Shown: positions 34,660-45,779, numbered from the stretch's first letter. The stretch: DNA of 64,000 nucleotides from Malania oleifera (GCF_029873635.1 NC_080427.1:72137348-72201347), one strand, 5' to 3'. A program made the numbers and translations. Notes: generated by a model from the letters alone, not told the origin.

Positions 34660-37600
34660 AGTATATTCCATATTAATTTTGCTCATGTATGGAAAAGTGT
34701 GTAGCCCATAAATAAATCCTTTAATAAAAAATCTCACTTGAAAACTTAAAGTTTTCTATATAATCTCAGTCCTAGATGGCTTGGCCATCAAGAAATGGTG
34801 TTTCTAGGGTCATAGGGTGGAGCTCGAACTTTTCCATTTGCGCAGAATTGGTGAGTCATCTGATTCTATTGAACCATTGTATTTTGGGAGAGTCAAGTTA
34901 AGAAGTGATCTATTGCATTGGTTTGTGGGCAAAGCTTATGCTGTAGAGCACTTGAGTATCCTTAAAGCGATCGAGATTTTTGTGTTGCAACCTACTTGGA
35001 TTTATGCTTCTAGTTTAATATTTTTGTTATTTGTTTTTATTTATTGGCACATTTCCCAACAATTTTAAGGAGATCCATAGATGGACTCTATACTTGAAAG
35101 ACCCAATGGAAATGTTGGAGAACTCAATGAGTTCTTTTGTTTTTAGGGAGTGCATTTTAAGAGGTGAAAATGGAAGGTACATTTTTACCTCAACACATAA
35201 ATGTAGATGAATTTTCAAGCACTAACCCTATGTTTGGAGAGGGGTTGGATTTGGATTTGGATTTGTATTGGATTTGAATGAGATGTAATATAAAATATTA
35301 TTGAAAATTTTCCAAATCCACCCAAATCCAAATCTAAGGGCCGAAATCCTTGCTCCCAAATGCAATGTAAGAAAAATTTGAACAACATGAAAATGATGAG
35401 TATTTTGTTGGTATTATCTTTTAAATTGCCTTGTGGATTGTTTTTATTATTATGATATGATTTTCTCTATAAAGGAAATTTAGAAAGGTTTGCAGAATAA
35501 GTATAATATTAAAGAGAGAGGCTGACTTGGGACAGAAACAGAAATCAGAAATAGTAAGAGAAAGAGAGAGAATTATGGGAGAGAATTAGAAAGAAGAAGA
35601 GAAGAAGAGGAGGAGAAGAAGAACAGAGAAGAATAGAGAATAAAAGTGGCTGACAGGTGAGAATTGAACAGCGCAGAGAAAGACTAAAGAGGGTTAGAGA
35701 CTGAACAAAGAAGAAAAGAAGGGTTAGAAACTTTAGGACTAGCATAATCCTTGGGTTATGGCTTGGAGATATGCCGATATGTATAAGGAATTGGACATGA
35801 TGAGGGTTGAAGGAATATGAGTGAGGTTCAAAGGAACATGTGAAGTCGATCCCCCAATCTAAACTTGTGGAAGAGGTGTGGCGGATGTTGGAGGTATTAG
35901 TCCCCTTGAAAGGTGTCTGAGAGACCATGAGATCAAGGTAGGGGGGTCTCTTTGGGTTGACAACATGTTGTTATCATGCCCCTTAGAACTAGGAGGTAAA
36001 TTGGTAGGAGGGTTCAAGGTAGCCCCTTGTGGTTGTGAAACCAAGGTGGATACTTGAATGATTGTAGCTAGTAGCTGCTGCGTGATCAAGTAGCTGTTCT
36101 TCTAAAGAACACCAAACACCTTCTCTTGGGAGGATGGATCTGCTTCATTTGAGTCATGTAGGTAGCAAAATTCAGGGATTCTTTGTGCTTGGCAAGATAA
36201 TCGCTGAACTCTACTTGATTCTTAATATCTTGAGTGGGCTGAGTAAGTGAGTATTGGAAACTTTTGGTTAAATGCCTATCTTCTTTTAGTCATAATCTTG
36301 CACAATCAAACTCCCTAGTAGAGTCGCCAAAATGTAGAGGGGTTCTTGAGTGGGAAGGAGAGCATTTGTTGCATACAGGTAACAAATGTTCCAAAGAGGA
36401 CTTAGAGGAGAACTAGGCAAATTCCAAGAAGCTTAATCATGTATGGTGGCAAGTGGGTTAAAGAATTCCCTAAATTAGTGGGAATCTAAAGCAAAGGGGT
36501 CGAGAGGAGAGCTCAATTGCTTCATTGTCATAAAATCCCCATTGAAGAATGATTGGGGGTATTAATAGGGGAAGGGGAAAAGGGTGTGAGATGTCATCCT
36601 CCAATAAGAGAATGCCATGTCGCATCTCAAGTAATGAAGAGTTGACAAATAATTGGACAAATCAGGTCATTACACGTAGTTAGGGTAAGAGAAAATAAAA
36701 GGATGCACGTGTCACGAATGAGATGTGGCGGGGGCTTGATTAGCTCAGAAAAAGGCTAAAGGTTCAGTACCCCCTTTAGTGAACCCTAATTCAAGATCCA
36801 TAAGCCTCTTGAAAATCCCATGATCTTCCATGTGTCTCTACGTTCAATCTTGACACACACTGCCAATTTTGACCCATAAGAATGCAAAAATAATATAATT
36901 AATAATTAATTTAAAATTGTGCAATGCATAAATTCCACAATTCTTCTATGTCAATTTGGTTGTTAATGATGCTTTTGTTTTTGGGGGGGTGGGGGGGAGG
37001 GGGGGAGCACAGGGTGGGGAACCTTTCTTTGTTTCTTTCTTTATTGGGTTTTTTTTAGTATTCCTACAGGAGGGATGTCAGGATTTGGAATTTAATGCCA
37101 CCAATATGTCACAAACCAGAAGGCTTCTTAGGGTTTTGTCTCCTCATGTGTGCGATGTGTTGTCTTAGACACATGCTCACTTATTTCTCCTTTGTTATAT
37201 GACTTGATTTTTGTGGAGCAAACTTTTTTGTTTGTCTGGAGAGTGTTGGTTGTCTCTGGGCATGTTGGAGGATTTTATGGCAATGTACAGTTTTTGCTCT
37301 CTTATGGGGGATTTGGCTGGATAAGAATGCTTTTGTTCTCCAGGATCAGTCTTCATCTTTCAATTTGATTTGGGATCTTATATTAATTTTAGCTTCACTT
37401 TGTATATTTTTTGCCACAATGATTTAGGAGTGTGGTTTCTTGAATATTCTGCAAGATTGGTTGGCTTTGCTAGTTTGATTTGGGCATTTTTGTTTCTCTG
37501 ATTTTATCTTCATTTTTTTTTCCCTAGTTGTTTCAGTTTGGAGGATTTCTTATGCTCCTTGTACTTCCTTTCTTTTCTTAATATAGTTTCTTTTTCTATT

Positions 37601-40020
37601 AAAAAAAAAAAAAAGAATCTCCTGGGTAGTATGTTACTGCCATGAAATTATGTATGCTATTCAGTAAACATTTTATGGCTTATAGAGTGCCAAAAAAAGT
37701 TTATTTGTTACCTTCTAAAGGAATCACATGTATTGGGATTTTCTCTTGGTTGATATATTTGGACTGGAGGTAAGAATGTGAACATCAATTGTTGGGTGTT
37801 GCATTGAAACTCGAAGGTCAGAAGTTCGAATCATGGAATGAGTCTCACCAATAGCCTGGGGGTATGACTGCATATATTGTGCCCTTCCCAGACCCTCAAT
37901 TGCGTGGGTGCCTTCTGCAATAGGTGTTATATTTATTATGAGATTATGTGCCATTACCAAATGGTAAAAGTGTTGCAATCAAACTAGAAGGTCACAGGTT
38001 CAAGTAGGGGTGAGCATAAATCGGCCAAAACCGAATTAACTCATTTAACCAAATAAATTCAGTTGGTTCGGTTCAGTTCAGTTAAAAATTTATTTGGTTC
38101 ATTTCAGTTTTCATTTTCACTTAATTTTGGTTTTTGGTTTGGTTTAGGGCTTAATATGTTCGGTTATCCGAATTAACCAATTAGTATATATATATGTATA
38201 TTATATATTAAAATTTTAACTTTCCCAAATCAGTTCTGAATCTTCTGACCCTGGAGCTTTCTACTCTTCCATCTCTTTGAGCCTTTGACAGTCGCCCACT
38301 CACCCTCATCCCTCCGCCTTCCCTTTGCTCTGGAAATCTCGTGGCGCTACCAACTCAGCAGCTTCTGTCACGGTGTCGCCCCTTTTTCTCTTCCCTTCAG
38401 TCTTTCCTTACTTTCGGTAGCTCATGTCACAGCTTGGATAGTTGGACTGCTTGTGAGCTTAGAGTTTTGGCATCATTAAAACTCTATGTTTTGACAGGTT
38501 AGGGTTCTGCTCCCATCACTGCTTATGATGTAAATGGGCTGATTGTTACTGATGAAATTGAGTACTGACAGTGGGTTGGGCTGGTGACTGATATGTAGAT
38601 GCCTAAATGGGCTAGGCTCTATCAGATGAATAAAAGCTAAGAAGAATGCATTTTAAAAACCAGTTAATTGATTTAACTGAATTTCAGTTTGGTCAGTTTT
38701 GGGGTTCGGTTAATATAAATTTTGGTTCAGTTTAGTTAACAAGATTCTTTAATTATAATTTTTTGGTTAATTCAGTTAATTAACTGAATTAACTGTATTG
38801 ACTGAATGTTCACCTCGTTCAAGTCACAAAAGCTACCTCTCCTATTGTGGAGGTATGGTTGCATATATCATGTTTTCACCAGACCCCTAATATGGCCTGG
38901 GAGCTTTGTGCACTGGATTTTGCGTTTTTGATCTATTTGAAGTTTTGAACTGCCCAATAAGTGGACTATGGATGGTTATTATTTTATCATTTACACCTCT
39001 TTTTTCTTATGAGATGAGCTAATGGATGAACTATGCAGTCATAAAATATTTTTTTCATTGATCTTCTACATCCTGTCGTTAATGATTCTGTTTTAGATAA
39101 TGTTTATCTGATTACCTCTGTCATGTCTCATGCAGGATCTGTTTCAGATGATTACTTGGAATACATGCTGCTACAGTTCCCCACCAATGTTACTGCCTGG
39201 ATCTGTCACACATTGGTGACATCAAGTCTCCTAAAGGCATGTTAATCTTACTCTTTCCTATATTTTTGTTGGGCTATTTGAAAACGGAACTAATAAACAT
39301 AAACCTTCAATTGTTGATAATTGTGGCAATCATTTCGAGAATTATGTTATATATGAAAAATTCTTTCGCTGAAATTCATTAAATTAAGTTCGTTGATTAT
39401 GCTGTGTGGATTTTTGTTTGGTGTATTTTGTATACAGTTTTTGAGGTAGTAGATAAGTCCAACACTACAATTTTTAGTGAAATTCCATCTACTTTGCTAC
39501 TTGCTTTGTGTATTTGACATTTTCAACTAAGTTTTATTCCAGTTTTTGCTGGACTTTATTCATAATTGTGATACATATGCTCAATATTGCGGAGAAAACT
39601 GAAAAAGGGATGATAAATTTTTTAAATTGTGTGTTTTTTTTTTAATGTTTGGCTGTCATCGAAAGATTGAAATTTAAAAGCTTTCATCATCTGAATAAAA
39701 TAATCATTTGAGCCTTGGTGGGTGAATTCTTAGTTTTGTTGGGTCCCAAATGATGGATATGGCAGCTCAGTTGGAGCATTATGGTAAAAGTCTATCACCT
39801 GTTTTTCTTCCCTTTTTTTTTGGCCTACTGATTGAATTTCATATTCATTATTGATATAAGTTATCACTCTCCTTGGCACAATGGTAAGGGTGCTACAAAC
39901 CAGACCAGGTCAGAGTTTAAAATCATAAACACAGCCTCTCAATTAGAGGTAAAGCTGTATGCATCATGCCCCATTCTAGACCCTTGATGTGTCCTAGGGA
40001 ACCTTGTGCACTTTGTGATA

Positions 40021-40060
<40 letters not shown>

Positions 40061-43000
40061 TGTGTATTTATTTATTCATTTTGTTTTTAAGAACTACTGA
40101 TCATAGTGCCTTCTTAAACAAAAACAGAAGAAAACAAAAGTACCAGTGGAGTTTCGCTGCAAATTCCATGCACTTTTAGCAGTGCAAGTTTATCTATCTT
40201 GTTGGATGATTTTCTTTGGCATGTTGATGTTCTGAGTGTCATACGTGGGGTCTGACATTAAAATTATCTCTTGATGCTCTGTTTACTTCCGGCAGATGCT
40301 CCACTAATCTAAACCCACTAACAGCACAGGCTGTTGGTGTTGGCTCTTTCTCAGGATCTACTGCCGCTGCTTCAGCTGCTGCGATTAGGTGAGCTTTATT
40401 TTGATTTGTATATGAATTCCTTTTTTGTTTCCTTTTTTTATGGAAGTTTCATGTTCAGAAATTATCAAGATAGCTTTTCCCTGTTTAAGTTCCCTGACAT
40501 ATGGACAGAAAGGCAGCTATACATACAGATATGATGAGATATAGTGAGCGAGAGAGATGGCGAGTGTGTGTGTGTGTATTGCACTGAAGCATCAGTTTTA
40601 AAAAAAAGATTTAACTGTTTTTGCAGATGGGTGTTAAAGGATGGCATTGGAGCTGTTGGGCGCTTATTGATTGGTCTGGCAATCAACAAGAAAGTTGAAG
40701 GAAGGAAAGGCTTGTGTGCTGAAATTTATAGTAACTGCTGCTTTTTTCCCCCTTTTTCTCTCCAGGTGGGCGGTTTGGAAGCCTTTTTGATGATGATCCA
40801 AAACAATGGCGCATGTATGCAGACTTCATTGGCAGTGCAGGAAGGTCTCTGGAACAATAATTTTGTTTGAAATGAGTGCATTCACATTGAATTGGATCAA
40901 TAAATCCATTCTATATGATACTCTATAATGCAGCATATTTGATCTCAGTACACAATTGTTTCCTACCTATTTTCTGCCGCTGGCATCTGTTGGAAATTTC
41001 GCCCAGGTATTCTAGTGATCTAGTCAAGTACATTTTCTTATACCTCCCATTTCCTAAGCTCCAGTATTTTTCTGTAAAATTATGCTTATTCTGTTGCAAC
41101 ACAGACACAGCAAGAAGAGTGTCTGTGAGACTCAAATGTTTGCGAGTATTTGACCATTCGTGCTTGTGATTGATACTTAACAGGCCGTAGCAAGAGGACT
41201 GAAAGATCCATCCTTCCGTGTGATTCAAAGCCATTTTGCAATTTCAGGAAATCTGGGAGAAGTGGCAGCAAAGGTATGATTTGTAATTCTTCATGGTTAT
41301 AATTTTAATTAATATGCACTTTTCTTTTTCATTTTCTCCTTGATCAGTGAGAGCCTTTTCATTCTTTTCATAACAGTGTCGCAGGAGAATCTGCTGTTTG
41401 CAATTTTAGTCTGGCTAATACGGCATAGATTCCTGGTTGCTGGGTATAATTTAATTCTTGGAAGTGTTGGTCTCAACTTTGCCACTCCAAAAATAAAGGG
41501 CCTGCTCAGAAAATAAGGCTAATTTTCTAGAAAATTTTTCCATGTAAAATGGAAAAAGCATAGTTTATGTTCAAATGCATTATTTTCGCAAATGTGAAAC
41601 TGAAAAAATCACATTTTTTAATTTTTTCTTACTTGTATTGAATGCTGAAAAAAAAAAAATATTCGATGTTTTCCAAGATTTTCTTTTATAATTGAGGTGC
41701 TGTTTTCCTTGCGTTTCCTATTTGTAAAACATGGATTCTAATGAGGCAGAACAATGCATCATGGCAATGAGCAGGGGCTTCTCTTGGTACTCTGTTTGAT
41801 CTCTATCACCCTGGATCTCTTGCAGTCAATTTTGTCTCTTCAGTGACTTGCTCACTCTTCAACCTCTCTTCATTGCCTACCTTGTGCAATTTTCCTGGTT
41901 TGAACTTTTAACTTGATGTGATTTTGCTGCTGTTCCCCTGCTTTTTTTCTTTCTTCTTTTTTCTTATTTATTTATTATTTATTTTTTTCTGAGTTTCTTC
42001 GCTGTAATTTCACTGCAGTCATCCTGATATTTTTTCTATTTGTTCCTGTTCTTTTTGTTTTCTGAAAATTTTCTGGTTTCTTATTGAAATTTTGCTGCAA
42101 TGATGCAATCATTCTCTGGTCTTTTTCTAATTTTATGCTGCTTTTTTATGCAGATTTTCTAGTTTTTTGCTGAAGCTTTTGTTGCAATTTTCTGGTCTTT
42201 TTTTTTTTTGCTGAAAGTTTCCTGATTTTTGCTGCAATTATTCTGGTCTTTTTTTTTGTCTGCTACTGTCTTGCTGCAATTTCCTGGTCCTTTTCTTGTC
42301 TTTTTATTGCATTTTTGCTGAAAATATTTGGGGTCTATTAGTTGTAAAATACTTTCGTTTTCCATTTTCAGATTTCTAAATAATTAAAAATGCTACCTTG
42401 TTTTTCAGTTTTCCAATATTTATTTAGGAAATCTAGAAAACAATAAAAAGTTGTTTCTCAACTTTTCTCATACAAATTTGGAAACTCGGAAAACATGGTG
42501 GCTTTTTTTGTAATTATTTGAAAATTTAAAGATGGAAAATAAAACTATTTGCCACAATTGGACATTTGTACATGGCCTCAGTTTTTCTATGTCATGGTTT
42601 TGATCTTTTTTCAATTTTTTATGCTGCATTTTTCAAAATTTTAAATATGGTGCTGAATTCTTTTTATGCAAGTAGAGCACCATTACTATTTGACTGCATT
42701 TTCCAATTGTCAAACACAAAAGGCTAGTTTTTTACATTTATGACAAATGAACAAGTTTTCCAATTTTTTCATTGAAAATGAAAAAAGGGATTGAGATATT
42801 CAACTTTTCATCCAACTTAAATCATGGAGATGAAAGTTGGAAGACAATAGGAAAAATATTCTGTAGCTGAACTTGCAATTTTTCATGGCCTCGCTTTGAA
42901 TAGTGAGGTATAGAACAAATTAATGCATTGCACAATCGTTGTATATTATTTATACAGAATGATAAAGGGGTCCTGTTTTGAATGATGAGGAACATAACCT

Positions 43001-45312
43001 CAATTTATTACCAGCCGTTTGGGGCAGGAAATCATTACCCTTGTCTGGGTATGAATAATGATATGTCATTGTGTCAATACTTTTCTGTGGCACCTCATAA
43101 GTTGCTACATATGGGAATGGGCAATGCATGTGTAAACAGCCTTTTATACATGTGGTCAAGCTTTTCATAATAGTCTGTGCACTTTGTATGGAATATGGAG
43201 GGTATCTAATCTGTTTCTTGAAAAGGCATGGTCTCCTCACATTTATTTGAATTAACATTTCAGGAAGAAGTTTGGGAAGTAGCTGCTCAGCTGCTTGGCC
43301 TTGCTTTGGGTATACTGGTTTTGGTATGTGTAGTTTTTGGAGATGGTCTTTGTATGTTCTAATAACATCAAGCTGCAGGCAGCCAACCTAATTTTTATCT
43401 TATGTATGCAATTACTGCAGGCTACTCCTGGCCTTGTAACGTCATACCCAGTGTTGGCATTAACGTGGATAAGCATACGGCTTTTGCACCTTTGGTTACG
43501 TTATCAATCTCTTTCAGTCTTACAATTTAACACAGTAAGAATGTTGAACATATGTTTCCTTTTTCTTTAAAAGGGTAAAAGACACTGACCTCTCCTAGGT
43601 TTGGCAGGACCTCAGGACCTCCCTTGAGGTTTCGAAAGTGCCAGGATCCTTTCCTAAGATTTCAAAAATTCCACAAACCCCCCTTGGGGTTGCTAGAAAG
43701 ATACAGACCTCCCCATATATTTGAAAAAATTAATAATATTTTTAGGGGTATAAGCGTCTCAAAAATCAATGTCAGAAGAGGTATGTGGAATTTTTAAAAT
43801 CTCAGGGGAGGTCTATGGGATTTTTGAAACCTCAAGGGAACCTCAGGTGATGTTAGTGTCTTTTGCCCTTCTTTGAAAATATGAAATTTCATTTAAGTTG
43901 GAGTAGATCCTCATTGTGGGATGAGCTGGAGTTGTGCTTGTTAGGAATATACGAACAAATTCCCGAAACCTGTGAGAAACAAATAGAGAAAGAATAACGC
44001 CAAAGAAAAATTCAATCACACGTACAAGACAATATTTACGTGGTTCGGCAATTTTGCCTACGTCCACGGAGTTGCAGGGATTTCAATATTATCAGGAAGA
44101 AAGCACAGAGAGTGTGGCGATACAATTCTCTCGCTCTCGTTCTCTCTCGCGGATACAACCACTAAAACCCTAATCACCCGAAAGCACCCTTTTATATGTT
44201 GCGCCTCACGGCCCAAGCCTTCGCTCCATGGACTAAGCCTTAGGATAGAAATCTCTAATTAAATAGAGGTTGGGTCGTCATCCAAATCAAAACATAACTA
44301 GGTTCCACAAAAGCCCAACAGTGCTGCTGTTACATTTTCCCAGGAACGAAACTTAGTGAGGTGGGAAATCTGAGGGGAGCAGCAAATGACATTGGATTTT
44401 GGATTTTGGATTTCTTATGTGTAGGCTGACTTTTTATCCCTCAATTGACACGCAGATAAATCTCAAGCGTGCTCGCATACTAGTAAAATCACATGTAGTA
44501 TACTCCACTGTTCCTGGTATACCTTACTCTTCTTGGTTCTTGGATCAGGTTAGTTTATGCTATGACCCTATTGATTTAAAAATGCTTGATTCAGGATGTG
44601 TTGATTGCAATAGGATAGAAGATATTTTGTCATGGGAAAATTTCATGAAGCCACGAATTGTGTTGGGCGTGTCTTTGGAGGAGATGGTTTTCAGTGACAA
44701 ATCGCTTACTGCGGTATTTCCTTTGCCTTCTAGTTTTACAGCATTGTCATTCTTCAGAATATAAAGCATCCATCTAAGCTCTCAAGTATTTAGAGTTGGA
44801 GAAGTCGTATAAATGGAATAATTATAATCACATTTCGTATGGGATAAAAAGCACTCTTTGTAATGTCTTTTTGAGAATCTCCCTATATTATTTTCTTGAA
44901 ATAGGTGAAGACACTTCTCAGATTATATGCAGAGGAGAAATATATTCTCATGGTGAATCAACAGAAAAGAGAATTTGAAGTCTTTGTTTCTTTCAAGGTA
45001 TGCACTTAAAATGCTATATCTAAGTAGAACTTATTGGTGATTGATATGACTTGGTCAAAGTTGAAAGACGTCTTATTACAGGCAGGAGCTACAAGTCTAT
45101 CGGTCTTGCGAAGTGTATGGCAAACCTATTGGCTACATGAGAATTGGGGTGGGCTAGATAATATCTTCAATCAACTTGAGCAAAGCCTACTGGCATTGGA
45201 AGATAGGTTTCGGAATTTTCTTCAACAGTTGGAGGGAGTTGGATGGGATACCAATCAAATTAATCTGAGGGTGCCCAAGGAAATTTCCATTGAGGAACAA
45301 AGTCACCTCTAA
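31625..45312 (+). CDS. RUS5: ROOT UVB SENSITIVE family protein (DUF647), probably RUS5; 15 exons
   Basis: Exons: 31625-31779, 31916-31975, 32066-32217, 39136-39236, 40330-40388, 40627-40673, 40766-40844, 40934-41006, 41184-41273, 43264-43323, 43421-43534, 44456-44516, 44595-44713, 44905-44997, 45082-45312. They splice in frame to 1,494 nt, 497 aa. The DUF647 core starts at GFPGSVSDDYLEYMLLQFP and includes SFSGSTAAASAAAIR, KDGIGAVGRLLIG, DDDPKQWRMYADFIGSAGS, SFRVIQSHFAISGNLGEVAA and RLLHLWLRYQSL. This pattern and the exon 2-3 text (EHVILVERYSNGATKR) best fit the RUS5 subgroup. RUS proteins are plant-conserved; RUS1/RUS2 act in UV-B sensing and root development, and RUS5's role is less clear. 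The Ser/Arg-rich start (MSHILQLSF) suggests plastid targeting. Intron 4 appears to be GC-AG. Intron 3 is 6.9 kb and full of transposons. Exon 1's end is the least certain. Confidence 0.88.
32553..32580. repeat. (CT)n microsatellite, left half
   Basis: Fourteen CT units directly before the TGTTAGCC start of solo LTR F. The tract resumes at the LTR's other end (34626). Confidence 0.9.
32581..34625 (-). mobile_element. Solo LTR F (copia) inserted in a (CT)n tract inside RUS intron 3
   Basis: It begins TGTTAGCC and carries the copia LTR motif GGTTCGGTCAATACTGCC from 32822, then an AT-rich body with a TATA-like TATATATA at 33726-33733, a TTCGGTCGCCCGAA motif array, and an end AGGTCAACT where CA would be expected. 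CTCTC flanks both sides, so the target duplication is hidden in the microsatellite. By comparison with LTRs A-E it lies antisense to the RUS gene. ORFs within it (for example 33882-34196) are repeat translations. Confidence 0.75.
33890..34195 (-). repeat. TTCGGTCGCCCGAA motif array in LTR F
   Basis: About nine degenerate copies of the partly palindromic TTCGGTCGCCCGAA; the best are near 34100, 34142 and 34176. Units weaken with distance from 34190. It lies about 160 bp from the TATA-like tract, upstream in the sense direction. Confidence 0.7.
34626..34656. repeat. (CT)n microsatellite, right half
   Basis: Continuation of the pyrimidine tract interrupted by LTR F. Confidence 0.9.
34657..35224. 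other. RUS intron 3 sequence without recognised feature
   Basis: Ordinary intronic AT-rich DNA. The ORF at 34817-35068 has no recognisable domain and is treated as chance. Confidence 0.4.
35225..35369. mobile_element. Short MITE-like inverted-repeat element
   Basis: The left end CCTATGTTTGGAGAGGGG and the reverse complement of the right end (CATTGCATTTGGGAGCAAGG) match loosely. The interior is a TTGGATTTGGATTT repeat opposite its complement AAATCCACCCAAATCCAAAT, giving a hairpin-prone structure. Confidence 0.45.
35505..35730. repeat. Purine-rich (GA/GAA) low-complexity stretch
   Basis: Dense AGAGA and GAAGAAGA words. The Ser/Phe/Leu-rich minus-strand ORF at 35545-35928 is largely its translation. 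Confidence 0.6.
35859..36865 (-). mobile_element. Gypsy (TAT/Ogre-like) remnant: gag start, primer-binding site, LTR piece
   Basis: On the minus strand a sequence TGGCGACTCTACTAGGGA (36312-36329) resembles the tRNA-Arg-type primer-binding site of TAT/Ogre gypsy elements. On its high-coordinate side an LTR-like block starts with TG at 36333 and fades near 36865. On its low-coordinate side, after an untranslated stretch, a short frame at 35859-36089 (MITQQLLATIIQ..., Pro/Ser/Thr-rich) sits where gag would begin. Lineage rests only on the binding-site match. Confidence 0.4.
37100..37615 (+). mobile_element. L1-type LINE, 3' end with poly-A tail
   Basis: A frame around 37300-37460 reads LWGIWLDKNAFVLQDQSSS, then FNLIWDLILILASL and a QDW ending. 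This is the C-terminal signature of plant L1 LINEs, after the zinc-binding reverse-transcriptase domain. It is broken by a stop near 37424. It is followed by a 3' tail with TTCTTTTTCTATT and a 14-base A run (37601-37614). It is a 5'-truncated, dead insertion in RUS intron 3. Confidence 0.75.
37765..37935 (+). mobile_element. tRNA-derived SINE copy 1 (Au-like)
   Basis: It contains a polymerase III B-box-like GGTCAGAAGTTCGAATCATG near 37817-37836. The downstream body shows GGGGTATGACTGCATATATTG and CCCTTCCCAGACCC, matching the body of Au-type plant SINEs. It is decayed; the A box is weak. Confidence 0.55.
37940..38940 (+). mobile_element. tRNA-derived SINE copy 2, split by a hAT-like MITE
   Basis: 37940-38005 holds ACCAAATGGTAAAAGTGTTGCAATC and GGTCACAGGTTCAAGT (A- and B-box-like). 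The body resumes at 38825 with GGAGGTATGGTTGCATATATC, CCAGACCCC and GGGAGCTTTGTGCACTGG. Its two halves are separated by the 811-bp insertion described separately. Confidence 0.65.
38006..38816. mobile_element. hAT-like non-autonomous element with 8-bp target duplication
   Basis: It is flanked by perfect 8-bp duplications GTTCAAGT (37998-38005 and 38817-38824), the hAT hallmark. The termini GGGGTGAGCAT and, reverse-complemented, GAGGTGAACAT match at 9 of 11. Subterminal regions are rich in GGTTCGGTT and AACCGAATTAA words on both sides. The middle (about 38230-38640) is less AT-rich and unlike the ends, so it may be captured sequence. No transposase is encoded. Confidence 0.8.
39862..40020 (+). 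mobile_element. tRNA-derived SINE copy 3 in RUS intron 4
   Basis: It shows CTTGGCACAATGGTAAGGGT (A-box region), GACCAGGTCAGAGTTTAAAATC (first 20 bases; decayed B box), CACAGCCTCTCAATTAGAGG, GCTGTATGCATCATGCCCC and GGAACCTTGTGCACTTTG. This is the order of an Au-type SINE. A (TG)n tract follows at once. Confidence 0.7.
40021..40070. repeat. (TG)n microsatellite
   Basis: About 20 TG units with a single break, directly after the SINE body. Confidence 0.9.
41900..42340 (+). repeat. Degenerate GCTGCAATTTTCTGGTC repeats in RUS intron 9
   Basis: A T-rich stretch carries about eight imperfect copies of TTTTGCTGCAATTTTCTGGT at irregular 20-60 bp spacing, for example near 42090, 42180, 42228 and 42271. 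The minus-strand Lys/Asn/Ser-rich ORF at 42159-42365 is its translation and not a gene. Confidence 0.65.
42341..43263. other. Rest of RUS intron 9
   Basis: AT-rich intronic sequence; nothing specific recognised apart from T-runs. Confidence 0.4.
43571..43870. mobile_element. 300-bp MITE with long inverted ends in RUS intron 11
   Basis: The left end AAGGGTAAAAGACACTGACC and the reverse complement of the right end AAGGGCAAAAGACACTAACA agree at 17 of 20. The interior repeats a GACCTCCC-TTGAGGTTTC unit in both orientations, making a foldback. The target duplication is imperfect (CTTTAA / CTTTGA). Confidence 0.7.
43939..44320 (-). mobile_element. Copia solo LTR in RUS intron 11
   Basis: This 382-bp LTR runs TGTTAGGAAT to AGCCCAACA, flanked by perfect GTGCT duplications (43934-43938 and 44321-44325). 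It contains the copia LTR motif GGTTCGGCAATTTTGCCTAC from 44041. The motif orientation places the LTR antisense to RUS. It was left by LTR-LTR recombination. Confidence 0.9.
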
Positions 45313-45740
45313 TATTCTGTTTTCTGCACAAGGTGAAATGTTTTGCTTGCGGTTTTGATCCTGAACATTCCTTGTGCTCCAGAAACTATGTCTATCGAGC
45401 CAAGAAACTGGCATTGCCTGGACTGGTGGACAGTGCAGCACACTTGAAGGCTCCAGACCATTGTTTGAGAGAGGGGTCATTTTCCATGTGCCATTTTTAT
45501 TTGAAAATGAATCAAAGCTTGGCGGGCGCCTCGACTGTTGAGAACATTTTTTAGAGTGAAATGTCGTCGTCTTGGGTTGGAATAAGGAGGGATTCCGGCA
45601 AGGATTGGCTTAACCTCATTCTATAAACCAAGCCCAATGGACGTTGCAGTGAACTGGAAGATATCTATTTAGATACTTCTCTCATGCTGATAGGGTTGGA
45701 GACCAGTGACCCTTTGTTTCTGGACACACACACGTTTATT

Positions 45741-45746
45741 AATAAA
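45741..45746 (+). terminator. Candidate polyadenylation signal of RUS
   Basis: AATAAA 429 nt after the RUS stop codon, at the end of a stretch of mixed composition and before AT-rich DNA. A second AATAAA-like word overlaps it. Confidence 0.4.
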
Positions 45747-45779
45747 ATAAATGCTTTTATTTTAAAAGTATTCCTTTGT

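Larger units (their letters stand above)
39237..40329 (+). other. RUS intron 4, apparent GC-AG intron
   Basis: Conservation fixes exon 4 to end after AAG at 39236 and exon 5 to begin with GCT at 40330. The donor is then AAG|GCATGT and the acceptor CACAG|GCT. No GT donor in phase is available near the exon end. The AAG|GC(A/G)(A/T)GT form is the usual context of the roughly 1% GC-AG introns. A second acceptor at 40296 would add about 34 nt and break the frame. Confidence 0.75.

Noticed and set aside
37998-38020. B-box-like GGTTCAAGT as part of a functional tRNA gene
   Set aside because: No cloverleaf can be drawn; it belongs to a decayed tRNA-derived SINE.
40297-40329. Possible extra exon start after the CAG at 40294-40296
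   Set aside because: It would insert about 34 nt between exons 4 and 5, breaking the conserved frame.
42159-42365. Lys/Asn/Ser-rich minus-strand ORF
   Set aside because: It lies in the T-rich repeat of RUS intron 9 and on the opposite strand to the gene.
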